DNA of 7,388 bases from Pseudomonadota bacterium (GTDB lineage: Bacteria > Pseudomonadota > Gammaproteobacteria > Xanthomonadales > Xanthomonadaceae), in the NCBI GenBank assembly GCA_023393895.1, contig JAEXBT010000192.1, forward strand, positions 1 through 7,388, read 5' to 3'. A model generated the notes under the pieces. It was not told the origin of the DNA. It did no database searches and saw only the letters and a program-made list of their open reading frames with translations. A program made the position numbers and the translations under genes. Below, piece by piece: positions 1-6,038 of this stretch (position 1 is its first letter; each line of letters opens with the position of its first letter).

Positions 1-485
1 CGGTGATGGCGATGGTGGCCTTCCTGCAGGATCGCGAAGCCGATCCTGCGCCCGGCCCCGCCCCTGCACCGCCGTTGGCGACACCAGCGCCTGCGGGGCC
101 AGCGGTGCTGGAAACGCGCGCCGAAATGCCGGCAGTTGCACCGGTGGATGTCCCTTCGGCCCTGGCCGCGATGCTGGCCGCACGCGCCGCCGGGGAGCAC
201 GACATCACTCGCGCGTGCCTGCGCGTCGACGGCCTCCAGCCTTCAGGTCGCGTCATCGCGGCACTGGAAAAACTGGCGGATGCGCCTGCATTGATCGATG
301 CAGACGGGTGCGGCGAAGGTACCGATGTCGCTCGCATCGATGTCGATGCGTACCGGACCGACGGCTCGGGTGTGGGAACGGTCAGCCTGCGCGTGGACGG
401 CCCAAGGCTTCCCCACAAGGAATCACGGCTGGAAGTCGAGCGCGAAGGCTTCGAGTGGCGGGTGCTGGGACCGGCGACGGACTGA
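1..485 (+). CDS. Hypothetical protein, C-terminal part (5' end outside window)
   Basis: I do not recognise this protein. The first complete codon visible is GTG at 3, followed by an uninterrupted frame to TGA at 483-485. The first visible residues (VMAMVAFL) are hydrophobic and look like the end of a membrane helix. About 40 Pro/Ala-rich residues follow (roughly 13-45), resembling an extracytoplasmic linker. A folded C-terminal region of about 110 residues comes next. It contains a helix-like stretch with ALAAMLAARAAGEHD, one possible disulfide pair of cysteines (in TRACLRV and ADGCGEG), and an end that alternates like beta strands (TVSLRVDG, LEVEREGFEWRVLG). This suggests a bitopic inner-membrane protein with a periplasmic domain. 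GTG or ATG codons at 3, 6 and 12 could formally be starts, but a start inside a hydrophobic segment at the window edge is less likely than a gene cut by the edge. Its terminal codons lie just before the terminator of the convergent EF-hand gene. Confidence 0.7.
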   Translation, partial: VMAMVAFLQDREADPAPGPAPAPPLATPAPAGPAVLETRAEMPAVAPVDVPSALAAMLAARAAGEHDITRACLRVDGLQPSGRVIAALEKLADAPALIDADGCGEGTDVARIDVDAYRTDGSGVGTVSLRVDGPRLPHKESRLEVEREGFEWRVLGPATD

Positions 486-492
486 TCGGCAC

Positions 493-527
493 AAAAAACC
501 CGGCAGCTGCGGAGGCAGGCTGCCGGG
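493..527 (-). terminator. Rho-independent terminator of the EF-hand gene
   Basis: A perfect 9-bp stem, CCCGGCAGC (499-507) with GCTGCCGGG (519-527), encloses an 11-nt loop. Six A residues on the plus strand (493-498) adjoin the left arm, so a transcript read on the minus strand has the hairpin followed directly by a U tract. The stem starts about 21 nt past the EF-hand stop codon at 549. On the plus strand no T-run follows the right arm, so it should act mainly in one direction. Confidence 0.88.
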
Positions 528-548
528 CACCCCATCCACGCGATGGTC

Positions 549-1139
549 TCAGCGGGTCGCGCCCCTCCGGGCAGCCCGCTGCTGCTGGCGCTCGGTCATG
601 CGCTTGGCATGCGCGGCATCGTATTCCGCACGCGAGATCTGGCCGTCGCCGTTGGTGTCCATGGCGGTGAACCACTCGGCGCGACGCGCGTGCATCCGCG
701 CCTGCTGATCGGTGCGATCCACGAAGCCGTCCTTGTTCACATCCATCTGGTCGAAGCGCTGGGCGAACTGCGGCGCCGCGGCGGCCTCGGCCCGGCTGAT
801 GCGGCGATCCTTGTCGGTGTCGAGCTGCATGCCGCGCATGCCGCCCGGACCCTTGCCGGCACCCATCATGCCGCCACCGCGCTTGCCGCCCATCATGCCG
901 CGGCGCACCGGGCGTTCGTCGGCACTGATGCGACCGTCCTTGTTGGCGTCGAGCTGGTCGAAGCGCTGCAGCAGGCGCGGATGCTTGGCCGCTTCGGTGC
1001 GATCGATGAAGCCGTCCTTGTTGGTGTCGAGTTGGTCGAGATACGGATTGCCGGGTGCGGCCGTCTGCGGGGCGGCGATGGCGATGCCGCCAAGGGCAAC
1101 GCAGGTCGCAATGGCAAGTGCGATCGGGGTGCGGGACAT
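549..1139 (-). CDS. Secreted EF-hand calcium-binding protein (five EF-hands)
   Basis: Predicted 196-residue exported protein. An N-terminal signal peptide (about residues 1-22, MSRTP then a hydrophobic core ending AIAIAA) has an AxA-type cleavage site near 22-23, which places the mature protein in the periplasm or outside the cell. Five EF-hand loops are visible: 38-49 (DTNKDGFIDRTE), 64-75 (DANKDGRISADE), 107-118 (DTDKDRRISRAE), 133-144 (DVNKDGFVDRTD) and 161-172 (DTNGDGQISRAE). Loops 1, 2 and 5 have all canonical acidic ligands and the central Gly. Loop 3 has Arg in place of Gly at position 6. Loop 4 ends in Asp rather than Glu, which may favour Mg or weaken Ca binding. A Gly/Met/Lys-rich linker (about 79-104) separates the loop 1-2 pair from loops 3-5. 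The Arg-rich tail is basic. The start at 1139 is chosen because the signal peptide begins there and GGAG (plus-strand 1147-1150) lies 7 nt upstream. The frame stays open further upstream to 1667, but only antisense to bpt. The physiological role is unknown; calcium buffering or sensing is the family expectation. Confidence 0.88.
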   Translation of the reverse strand: MSRTPIALAIATCVALGGIAIAAPQTAAPGNPYLDQLDTNKDGFIDRTEAAKHPRLLQRFDQLDANKDGRISADERPVRRGMMGGKRGGGMMGAGKGPGGMRGMQLDTDKDRRISRAEAAAAPQFAQRFDQMDVNKDGFVDRTDQQARMHARRAEWFTAMDTNGDGQISRAEYDAAHAKRMTERQQQRAARRGATR

Positions 1140-1146
1140 TGAAGTA

Positions 1147-1152
1147 CTCCGT
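1147..1152 (-). promoter_or_regulatory. Ribosome binding site of the EF-hand gene
   Basis: Read on the minus strand the bases are ACGGAG, followed by 7 nt and ATG. This strong Shine-Dalgarno match decides the start at 1139 over in-frame starts further upstream, which would put the signal peptide inside the protein. Confidence 0.65.
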
Positions 1153-1189
1153 GGGTTGTGTGCCACCATCAACGCGGTCACGCCCGCGG

Positions 1190-1205
1190 GGTTGACGCGC
1201 CAACC
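1190..1205. repeat. Inverted repeat GGTTG-N6-CAACC in the divergent intergenic region
   Basis: GGTTG (1190-1194) and CAACC (1201-1205) are perfect inverted 5-mers, 11 bp centre to centre, in the 126-bp region between the divergent EF-hand and bpt genes. The size and spacing suit a dimeric regulator, but 5-bp arms in GC-rich DNA are also plausible by chance. No known consensus is assigned. Confidence 0.25.
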
Positions 1206-1253
1206 AGGCCGTTCAGCCATCGGCCAGTCACACCCTTCGCGCCGGGCCGCGGC

Positions 1254-1259
1254 TAGACT
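1254..1259 (+). promoter_or_regulatory. Possible -10 element of bpt (leaderless start)
   Basis: TAGACT matches TATAAT at four of six positions and ends 6 nt before the bpt ATG at 1266, so transcription could begin at or next to the A of the start codon. No Shine-Dalgarno sequence is visible in the 20 nt before the start, which fits a leaderless mRNA. No convincing -35 element lies 16-18 bp upstream. Confidence 0.3.
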
Positions 1260-1265
1260 GCGCGC

Positions 1266-2012
1266 ATGCGTGCCGATGCCGCCCCAGACAGCGCTGTCCG
1301 CATCTTCCAGACCGGTGAGCACGTCTGCGGCTACTGGCATGACAGGCCCGCACGCGATTCGGTCGTGGAGCCCCACGACCCGCGCCTGCCCGAGATCTAT
1401 CCGCGTGCGCTGGAGCTGGGATTCCGCAGATCTGGCGATCTGGTTTATCGGCCCAACTGCCATGGCTGCCGGCTGTGCGTGGCGGTGCGCATCCCGGTGC
1501 AGGCGTTCCGGCCCGACCGCAGCCAGCGGCGCAACCTCCGGCGCAACGCCGACCTCAACACCCGGGTGCTGCCTGCAGCACGCACTGACGAGCAGTTCGC
1601 GCTCTACCGTCGCTACCTCGGCCATCGCCATGTCGGTGGCGGCATGGACGATCACGGCCCCGCGCAATTCGACCAGTTCCTTGCCGGCAACTGGTCGCAG
1701 ACGCGCTTCCTGGAAATCCGCCGCCGTTCATCGGGCGGGCCAGGGGCGCTGCTGGCAGTGGCGGTCACCGATCTGCTGCCCGATGCACTGTCAGCGATCT
1801 ACACTTTCTACGATCCGACGGAAGCCACCCGCGGACTGGGCACCTACGCCATCCTCCAGCAGATTGAATGGGCACGACGCGAGCATCGCGCTCACCTCTA
1901 TCTTGGCTACTGGATCGCCGGCCACCCGAAGATGGACTACAAGCGCCGCTTCCGCCCGCTGGACGGCTACGATGGCGAACGCTGGAGCCCGCTGGAGTAC
2001 GACCCGACATGA
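1266..2012 (+). CDS. bpt: Aspartate/glutamate leucyltransferase (bacterial N-degron transferase)
   Basis: This cytoplasmic enzyme family transfers leucine from Leu-tRNA to proteins with an N-terminal Asp or Glu, marking them for ClpS/ClpAP degradation. That role is established for Bpt (EC 2.3.2.29); here it is inferred from homology. The 248 residues match the family length. Visible hallmarks are the N-terminal [11 protein letters not shown] (14-24), [16 protein letters not shown] (61-76) with clustered Cys65, Cys68 and Cys71 alongside Cys21, and [10 protein letters not shown] (81-90). The C-terminal GNAT-like part carries AIYTFYDP (177-184), [14 protein letters not shown] (190-203) and [19 protein letters not shown] (211-229). 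The clustered cysteines correspond to the conserved cysteines of the ATE1/Bpt N-terminal domain. The start at 1266 places IFQTGEH about 12 residues in, as in relatives I remember. It lies divergent from the EF-hand gene and overlaps the next gene by ATGA, so the two are probably co-transcribed. Confidence 0.95.
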   Translation: MRADAAPDSAVRIFQTGEHVCGYWHDRPARDSVVEPHDPRLPEIYPRALELGFRRSGDLVYRPNCHGCRLCVAVRIPVQAFRPDRSQRRNLRRNADLNTRVLPAARTDEQFALYRRYLGHRHVGGGMDDHGPAQFDQFLAGNWSQTRFLEIRRRSSGGPGALLAVAVTDLLPDALSAIYTFYDPTEATRGLGTYAILQQIEWARREHRAHLYLGYWIAGHPKMDYKRRFRPLDGYDGERWSPLEYDPT

Positions 2013-3259
2013 CCCCGCGCGTTCGCGTGACCGCTGCCGCCCTGCTCGTGCTGGCCACTGCCGGCTGCCTGCGCGTCAACGTGCATGGCACTCCGGATGC
2101 CGAGGCGCTCAGGCGCCTACCGGAGCGCATGGAACGGGCAGTGCGCAGCGCGATGCCTCCGGTGCGCTTTGCGACATACAACACCTCGCTCTACAGCGAC
2201 GAGGCCGGCGGGCTGGTCCAGCGGCTCGAGGCGGGCGACGCGGAGGCCCGCAAGATCGCAGCCGTGCTGCAACGGGTACGCGCGGATGTGGTGCTGCTCA
2301 ACGAATTCGACCATGACCGCGAAGGCACCGCCGCGGACCTGTTCGTCCGCGACTACCTGGGCCGGCCACAGCATGGGGGCACGCCGATCCACTATCCCTT
2401 CCGCTATCTCGCCGAGGTCAACACCGGCGTTGCCAGTGGACTGGATCTTGACGGCGACGGCAGCATCGGCAAGTCCGGGCGCGCCTACGGCAATGATGCC
2501 TGGGGCTACGGGCTGCACCCGGGACAGTACGGGATGCTGGTGCTGTCGAGGTATCCGATCGACCTCGCCCGCGTGCGCACGTTCCGCGCGCTGAAGTGGT
2601 CGGCCATGCCTGACGCGCGCCGCCCGCGGCGTCCGGGAACCGATCAGGACTTTCATGCGGATCCCGTCTGGCGTCAGTTGCGGCTATCATCGAAGTCGCA
2701 CTGGGACGTGCCGGTGATGACGCCGCAGGGCGAGATCCATTTCCTCACCTCGCATCCCACGCCACCGACCTTCGATGGCCCGGAAGACCGCAACGGCACC
2801 CGCAACGCCGACGAGATCAGGCTCTGGGCCGAATACGTCTCCGGCAAGCCGGCGCCGTGGCTGTGCGACGATGCCGGACGCTGCGGGGGCCTACGCCGGG
2901 ATGCGCGCTTCGTCATCGCCGGCGACCTCAATGCCGATCCGGACGATGGCGATTCCGTACCCGGCGCGATCGACCAGCTGCTCCGGCATCCGCGCGTCAA
3001 CGCCACCACGGTGCCGCGAAGCGAGGGCGCCGCCCAGCGTGCGCGCAGCCATGGCATCGCGCGGCGCGGCGACACCGCCACCCATACCGGCGACTTCGGC
3101 GCCACGAACGGCACCCTGCGCATCGATTACGTGCTGCCTTCGCGTGGCCTGCAGGTCCGCGATGCCGGCGTCGCGTGGCCAGCGACCTCCAGCCCCGAGG
3201 CCCGCTTTTCGGACGCCAGCGACCACCACGCGGTCTGGATCGATGTCGTCGCCGACTGA
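2009..3259 (+). CDS. Endonuclease/exonuclease/phosphatase-family lipoprotein
   Basis: Predicted 416-residue lipoprotein. The signal peptide (1-19) ends in ATAG with Cys20 as the lipidation site; the residue after Cys is Leu, so outer-membrane sorting is more likely than inner-membrane retention. The EEP (DNase I-like) domain fills about 51-416. It shows [11 protein letters not shown] (Asn58), [12 protein letters not shown] (Glu99, metal ligand), [12 protein letters not shown] (174-185), FLTSHP (His249), VIAGDLNAD (Asp306, Asn308), [11 protein letters not shown] (370-380) and ASDHHAVW (Asp405, His406). All expected catalytic positions are present, so it should be an active metal-dependent phosphodiesterase or phosphomonoesterase. 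The substrate cannot be told: extracellular nucleic acid, inositol phosphate or phospholipid headgroups are all possible for this fold. An insert with [17 protein letters not shown] (138-154) contains a DxDxDG calcium-loop-like motif. The start is set by the signal peptide and by the ATGA overlap with bpt (2009-2012). It ends 2 bp from the convergent stop of the next gene. Confidence 0.9.
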   Translation: MTPRVRVTAAALLVLATAGCLRVNVHGTPDAEALRRLPERMERAVRSAMPPVRFATYNTSLYSDEAGGLVQRLEAGDAEARKIAAVLQRVRADVVLLNEFDHDREGTAADLFVRDYLGRPQHGGTPIHYPFRYLAEVNTGVASGLDLDGDGSIGKSGRAYGNDAWGYGLHPGQYGMLVLSRYPIDLARVRTFRALKWSAMPDARRPRRPGTDQDFHADPVWRQLRLSSKSHWDVPVMTPQGEIHFLTSHPTPPTFDGPEDRNGTRNADEIRLWAEYVSGKPAPWLCDDAGRCGGLRRDARFVIAGDLNADPDDGDSVPGAIDQLLRHPRVNATTVPRSEGAAQRARSHGIARRGDTATHTGDFGATNGTLRIDYVLPSRGLQVRDAGVAWPATSSPEARFSDASDHHAVWIDVVAD

Positions 3260-3261
3260 AC

Positions 3262-3702
3262 TCAGTAGCGCATCGCCGAGCGCGGCCGCGCGAAGCCGAA
3301 CACGCCATCGCTGCGGACGGTCATGATCAGGCGCACCATGTTGGCCGGCACCATCATCTCCACCTGCTGCGCCTTGCCTGCCTCGTCCTGGCTGTCGAAG
3401 GTGAGCTCGATGAAGGCACCACCGGTATCCACCTCCCGGCACAGGATGTGGGTCTCGCCGTTTCCCGTCACCAGGTAGGGCTTGATGACCGCGCCCAGCG
3501 CGTCCAGCGCCGCCGGGAAGAAGAACACCGCGTAACCGCTGTTGGGCGCGATGACGGGTGCGGCGGCCTGCACCGGCACTTCCTGCGCCGCCACCGCCTC
3601 GACGGGTGCGGGCGGCGTGACTTCGGACTTCACCGCCACCTCGCCCGCGGGCTTTCCTGTCCAGCTGCCAGCCGCCGCGGCGGGGTCCTTGTTTTCGCTC
3701 AT
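3262..3702 (-). CDS. Conserved-looking hypothetical protein coupled to purT
   Basis: I do not recognise this 146-residue protein. Residues 1 to about 55 are Ala/Pro/Val/Glu-rich and probably disordered. From 56 to the end it looks folded: a hydrophobic strand (YAVFFFP, 57-63), an amphipathic helix ([14 protein letters not shown], 64-77), then strand-like segments [10 protein letters not shown] (82-91), [11 protein letters not shown] (94-104), QVEMMVPA (113-120) and [19 protein letters not shown] (122-140). There is no signal peptide or membrane helix, so it is predicted cytoplasmic with a disordered tail. ATG at 3702 overlaps the purT stop as ATGA, and GGAG (plus-strand 3708-3711) sits 5 nt upstream, so the gene is read in the same mRNA as purT. 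Whether it has a role in purine metabolism cannot be told from the sequence. Codon use and GC content match the neighbours. Confidence 0.82.
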   Translation of the reverse strand: MSENKDPAAAAGSWTGKPAGEVAVKSEVTPPAPVEAVAAQEVPVQAAAPVIAPNSGYAVFFFPAALDALGAVIKPYLVTGNGETHILCREVDTGGAFIELTFDSQDEAGKAQQVEMMVPANMVRLIMTVRSDGVFGFARPRSAMRY

Positions 3703-4919
3703 GCCTGCTCCGGTTGCTCCTCGACCAGCCGCATGCGGAGTGCAGTGGCCGCTTCACGCGCGATTTCGCGCGCCGCGTCCACCGATTGTGCCTTGGCCAG
3801 CGTGACGGCCACCCGACGCTGGCCTGCCACCCGCGGCTTGCCGAACAGCCGCAAGGCGGTATCCGGCGCCGAGAGCGCCGCGCCGACGTTGTCGAACACC
3901 GGCACACCATGACCTTCGGCGAGCACTGCGCAGGACGCCGCGGAGGCAAGGTTGGCGATGCGTCCCCGGGCATCGGCACCGACGGGCAGGCCGAGGATTG
4001 CACGTGCGTGCAGCGCGAATTCGCTGAGATCCTGCGATGCCAGCGTCACCAGTCCGGTGTCGTGCGGGCGCGGGCTCACCTCGGAGAACCAGACCTCGTC
4101 ACCACGGACGAAGAACTCCATGCCGAACACACCCCAGCCACCCAGGTTCTCCGACACCCGCGCAGCGATGTCCTGCGCACGCCCGAGCGCGGCTTCCGAC
4201 ATCGGCTGCGGCTGCCAGCTCTCGCGGTAGTCGCCCGCCTCCTGCGTATGGCCGATCGGCGCGCAGAACGCGGTGCCGCCGGCATGGCGCACGGTCAGAA
4301 GTGTGATCTCGTAATCGAAATCGACGAAGCCCTCGACGATGCAACGGCCGGCACCCGCCCGGCCCCCAGTCTGCGCGTAATCCCACGCGGCCTCGACTTG
4401 TTCCGGGCTGCGCACGGTGGACTGGCCCTTGCCGGACGAGGACATCACCGGCTTGACCACGCAGGGCAGGCCGATCGCATCGATCGCTTCCAGGTATTCG
4501 TCCCGGGTGTCCACGAAGCGGTACGGCGAGGTCGGTGCGCCCAGCGTCTCGGCAGCCAGCCGGCGGATGCCCTCGCGGTCCATCGTCAGCCAGGCCGCGC
4601 GCGCAGTCGGGATCACCTTCAGGCCGGCGTCACGTTCCAGCGCCACCAGCGTCGGCGTGTGGATCGCCTCGATCTCCGGCACCACCAGGTGGGGCTGCTC
4701 GGCGTCTATCAGGGCACGCAGTGCGCTGCCGTCTAGCATGTCGAGCACATGGCTGCGATGGGCCACCTGCATTGCAGGTGCATCCGCATAGCGGTCGGCG
4801 GCGATCACCTCCACGCCGAAGCGCTGCAGCTCGATCGCGACTTCCTTGCCCAGTTCGCCCGAACCGAGCAGGAGCACGCGGGTGGCGTGCGGGGACAGCG
4901 GTGTACCGATCGTGGTCAT
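3699..4919 (-). CDS. purT: Formate-dependent phosphoribosylglycinamide formyltransferase (GAR transformylase 2)
   Basis: PurT converts 5'-phosphoribosylglycinamide, formate and ATP to the N-formyl product plus ADP and phosphate, the third step of purine synthesis, without using formyl-tetrahydrofolate. The 406-residue protein follows the E. coli enzyme closely from memory: [19 protein letters not shown] (15-33), [17 protein letters not shown] (42-58), PEIEAI (81-86), the ATP-grasp loop [11 protein letters not shown] (156-166), GGRAGAGR (185-192), EITLLTV (204-210), [11 protein letters not shown] (230-240), and the metal/phosphate site FGMEFF (Glu268) with [10 protein letters not shown] (Glu280, Asp287). 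The C-terminal domain ends with [16 protein letters not shown] (357-372). The length is slightly above the usual 390-400 because of a longer C-terminal domain and tail. The start at 4919 lies 11 residues before the conserved [11 protein letters not shown]. No strong Shine-Dalgarno site precedes it. It is first in a two-gene unit with the downstream unknown gene. Confidence 0.97.
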   Translation of the reverse strand: MTTIGTPLSPHATRVLLLGSGELGKEVAIELQRFGVEVIAADRYADAPAMQVAHRSHVLDMLDGSALRALIDAEQPHLVVPEIEAIHTPTLVALERDAGLKVIPTARAAWLTMDREGIRRLAAETLGAPTSPYRFVDTRDEYLEAIDAIGLPCVVKPVMSSSGKGQSTVRSPEQVEAAWDYAQTGGRAGAGRCIVEGFVDFDYEITLLTVRHAGGTAFCAPIGHTQEAGDYRESWQPQPMSEAALGRAQDIAARVSENLGGWGVFGMEFFVRGDEVWFSEVSPRPHDTGLVTLASQDLSEFALHARAILGLPVGADARGRIANLASAASCAVLAEGHGVPVFDNVGAALSAPDTALRLFGKPRVAGQRRVAVTLAKAQSVDAAREIAREAATALRMRLVEEQPEQA

Positions 4920-4950
4920 TGCATTGGTGGCGGTCTTTTCGACAGCGGCC

Positions 4951-4978
4951 AGTGTATGCGCTGCCCGGCTTCTGTCAT
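4951..4978 (-). promoter_or_regulatory. Candidate sigma-70 promoter of purT
   Basis: On the minus strand ATGACA (plus 4973-4978; five of six matches to TTGACA) is followed after 16 bp by TACACT (plus 4951-4956; four of six to TATAAT). Transcription would start near 4944, giving a leader of about 25 nt before the purT ATG. It lies in the 68-bp region shared with the divergent lipoprotein gene, so the two transcription units have tightly packed or overlapping control regions. Confidence 0.45.
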
Positions 4979-4987
4979 CCTTCTCCG

Positions 4988-5932
4988 ATGGCCTTCCGCC
5001 CCGTCCTGAGCACCTGCGTGCTGGCAACCTGCCTGTCGATGCTGGCGGCCTGCGGGCACCCGCGCGAACTCCCCGACACGCAGATCGCCGGCCTGATCAT
5101 CGATCCGGAGCTCGACGAGATCAGCGGCATCGCAGCGTCGCGACGCCGCGACGACCTACTGTGGGCGATCGACGACAGCGGCAATCCCGCGAACCTCTAC
5201 GCGCTGAGCCGACGCGGGCGGCGGCTCGGCACGTTCGCGATCGAAGGCACCGACAAGCGCGACTGGGAGGACATCGCCGACTTCGAACTTGATGGCAAGC
5301 CCTATCTAATGATCGCCGACACCGGTGACAATGGCGGCATCCGCAAAACGCTTGCGCTGCACGTGTTCGCCGAACCCGCGGACCCCTCCGATGGCGGCAG
5401 GCTCAAGCCCGAATGGTCGATCGAGTTCCGCTGGCCCGACGGCGCGCGCGACTGTGAGGCGGTCGTGGTCGATCCCGAGCGCAACGAGGTCCTGCTCATC
5501 ACCAAGAAGCGCCAACCGCCACAGCTCTACACCCTGCCGCTGCGGGGCGGCGACGGCAAGCGCAGCGCCCCGCGTGTGCTCACCGCGAAACTGGCCGGCA
5601 CCCTGGCGGGCGTGCCCCAGGCCAGCGCGAAGGAACGCCGCGACAACCCCCGCATGGCCCGGCTGCGCAGTCAGGTGACCGCCGCCGACATCAGCCCGCA
5701 GCGCGATGCGATCGCCGTGCTGACCTACGACAACCTGCTGGTCTATCCACGCGAGACCAAGCAGTCATGGGCGCAGGCGTTGACCCATCCACCACTCGTG
5801 GTGCCGATGACGCTGCTCCCGCAGGGAGAGGCGGTGGCCTTCTCGCACGCCGGACAAGGCCTGTTCGCGACCGGGGAATTCAGCCCTGCACCCATCCTCT
5901 ATCTGCCCTACGAACGCAACCTCCCGCCATAA
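4988..5932 (+). CDS. Lipoprotein with beta-propeller-like repeats, function unknown
   Basis: Predicted 314-residue lipoprotein. The signal peptide [18 protein letters not shown] ends in a textbook lipobox LAAC (19-22), with Cys22 lipidated and Gly at +2, consistent with outer-membrane sorting. The mature part repeats strand-rich units of about 40-60 residues: [20 protein letters not shown] (42-61) with DDSGN (62-66), [20 protein letters not shown] (92-111) with TGDN (112-115), [19 protein letters not shown] (155-173), [19 protein letters not shown] (230-248), and [17 protein letters not shown] (281-297). Acidic residues recur at the start of each unit. This fits a beta-propeller of the kind seen in SdiA-regulated, phytase-like or NHL-type proteins, but I cannot assign an exact family. 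No enzymatic motif is certain. The start is fixed by the signal peptide; the frame remains open upstream only antisense to purT. There is no evident Shine-Dalgarno site before the ATG. Confidence 0.82.
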   Translation: MAFRPVLSTCVLATCLSMLAACGHPRELPDTQIAGLIIDPELDEISGIAASRRRDDLLWAIDDSGNPANLYALSRRGRRLGTFAIEGTDKRDWEDIADFELDGKPYLMIADTGDNGGIRKTLALHVFAEPADPSDGGRLKPEWSIEFRWPDGARDCEAVVVDPERNEVLLITKKRQPPQLYTLPLRGGDGKRSAPRVLTAKLAGTLAGVPQASAKERRDNPRMARLRSQVTAADISPQRDAIAVLTYDNLLVYPRETKQSWAQALTHPPLVVPMTLLPQGEAVAFSHAGQGLFATGEFSPAPILYLPYERNLPP

Positions 5933-5985
5933 CTCTTTGTATATCCTGGATTTTTCTGGGAAGCACAGATCGCGCCCCCAGGGAG

Positions 5986-6013
5986 TTGAAAACTGATATC
6001 AATATGATATCTT
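5986..6013 (+). promoter_or_regulatory. Candidate promoter of the SPFH operon
   Basis: TTGAAA (5986-5991; five of six to TTGACA) is separated by 16 bp from TATCTT (6008-6013; four of six to TATAAT). Transcription would start near 6020, leaving a short leader that contains the Shine-Dalgarno site GGAG (6028-6031), 7 nt before the ATG at 6039. TATGAT at 6003-6008 is a better -10 hexamer but lies only 11 bp from this -35. The region is clearly more AT-rich than its surroundings. Confidence 0.5.
5994..6012. promoter_or_regulatory. Tandem TGATATC operator-like repeat
   Basis: TGATATC occurs at 5994-6000 and again at 6005-6011, start to start 11 bp, with AATA between. Each copy contains the 6-bp palindrome GATATC, and the first extends to the 8-bp palindrome TGATATCA. 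Two palindromic sites one helical turn apart suit cooperative binding by two dimers, a usual mode for ribbon-helix-helix repressors. They lie between the -35 and -10 of the candidate promoter and overlap the -10. The likely binder is the Arc-like protein encoded at 7192-7380 in the same operon; that link is inferred. Confidence 0.5.
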
Positions 6014-6038
6014 TCTTTCAAATCCTTGGAGCCCCGAG

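Noticed and set aside
543..1142. Long plus-strand frame antisense to the EF-hand gene with repeated LVGVELVEAL units
   Set aside because: The repeats are the complement of the EF-hand coding repeats. The minus strand has signal peptide, motifs, Shine-Dalgarno site and terminator, so this is a shadow.
382..1203. Second long minus-strand frame over the EF-hand gene
   Set aside because: Arg/Gly-rich composition typical of an out-of-frame reading of GC-rich coding DNA; it has no motifs.
712..2316. Long plus-strand frame across the EF-hand, bpt and EEP genes
   Set aside because: It crosses three well-supported genes on both strands and has low-complexity Ser/Arg/Ala composition; a shadow frame.
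2857..4003. Long frames on both strands across the EEP end, the unknown gene and purT
   Set aside because: They overlap recognised proteins in other frames and show Arg/His-rich shadow composition.
3714..4736. Plus-strand frame antisense to purT
   Set aside because: purT is unambiguous on the minus strand; the plus-strand frame is a codon-bias shadow.
5945..5982. Possible terminator hairpin after the propeller lipoprotein (CCTGG with CCAGG)
   Set aside because: The 5-bp stem has a loop of nearly 30 nt and no following T-run; the five T at 5951-5955 fall inside the loop.
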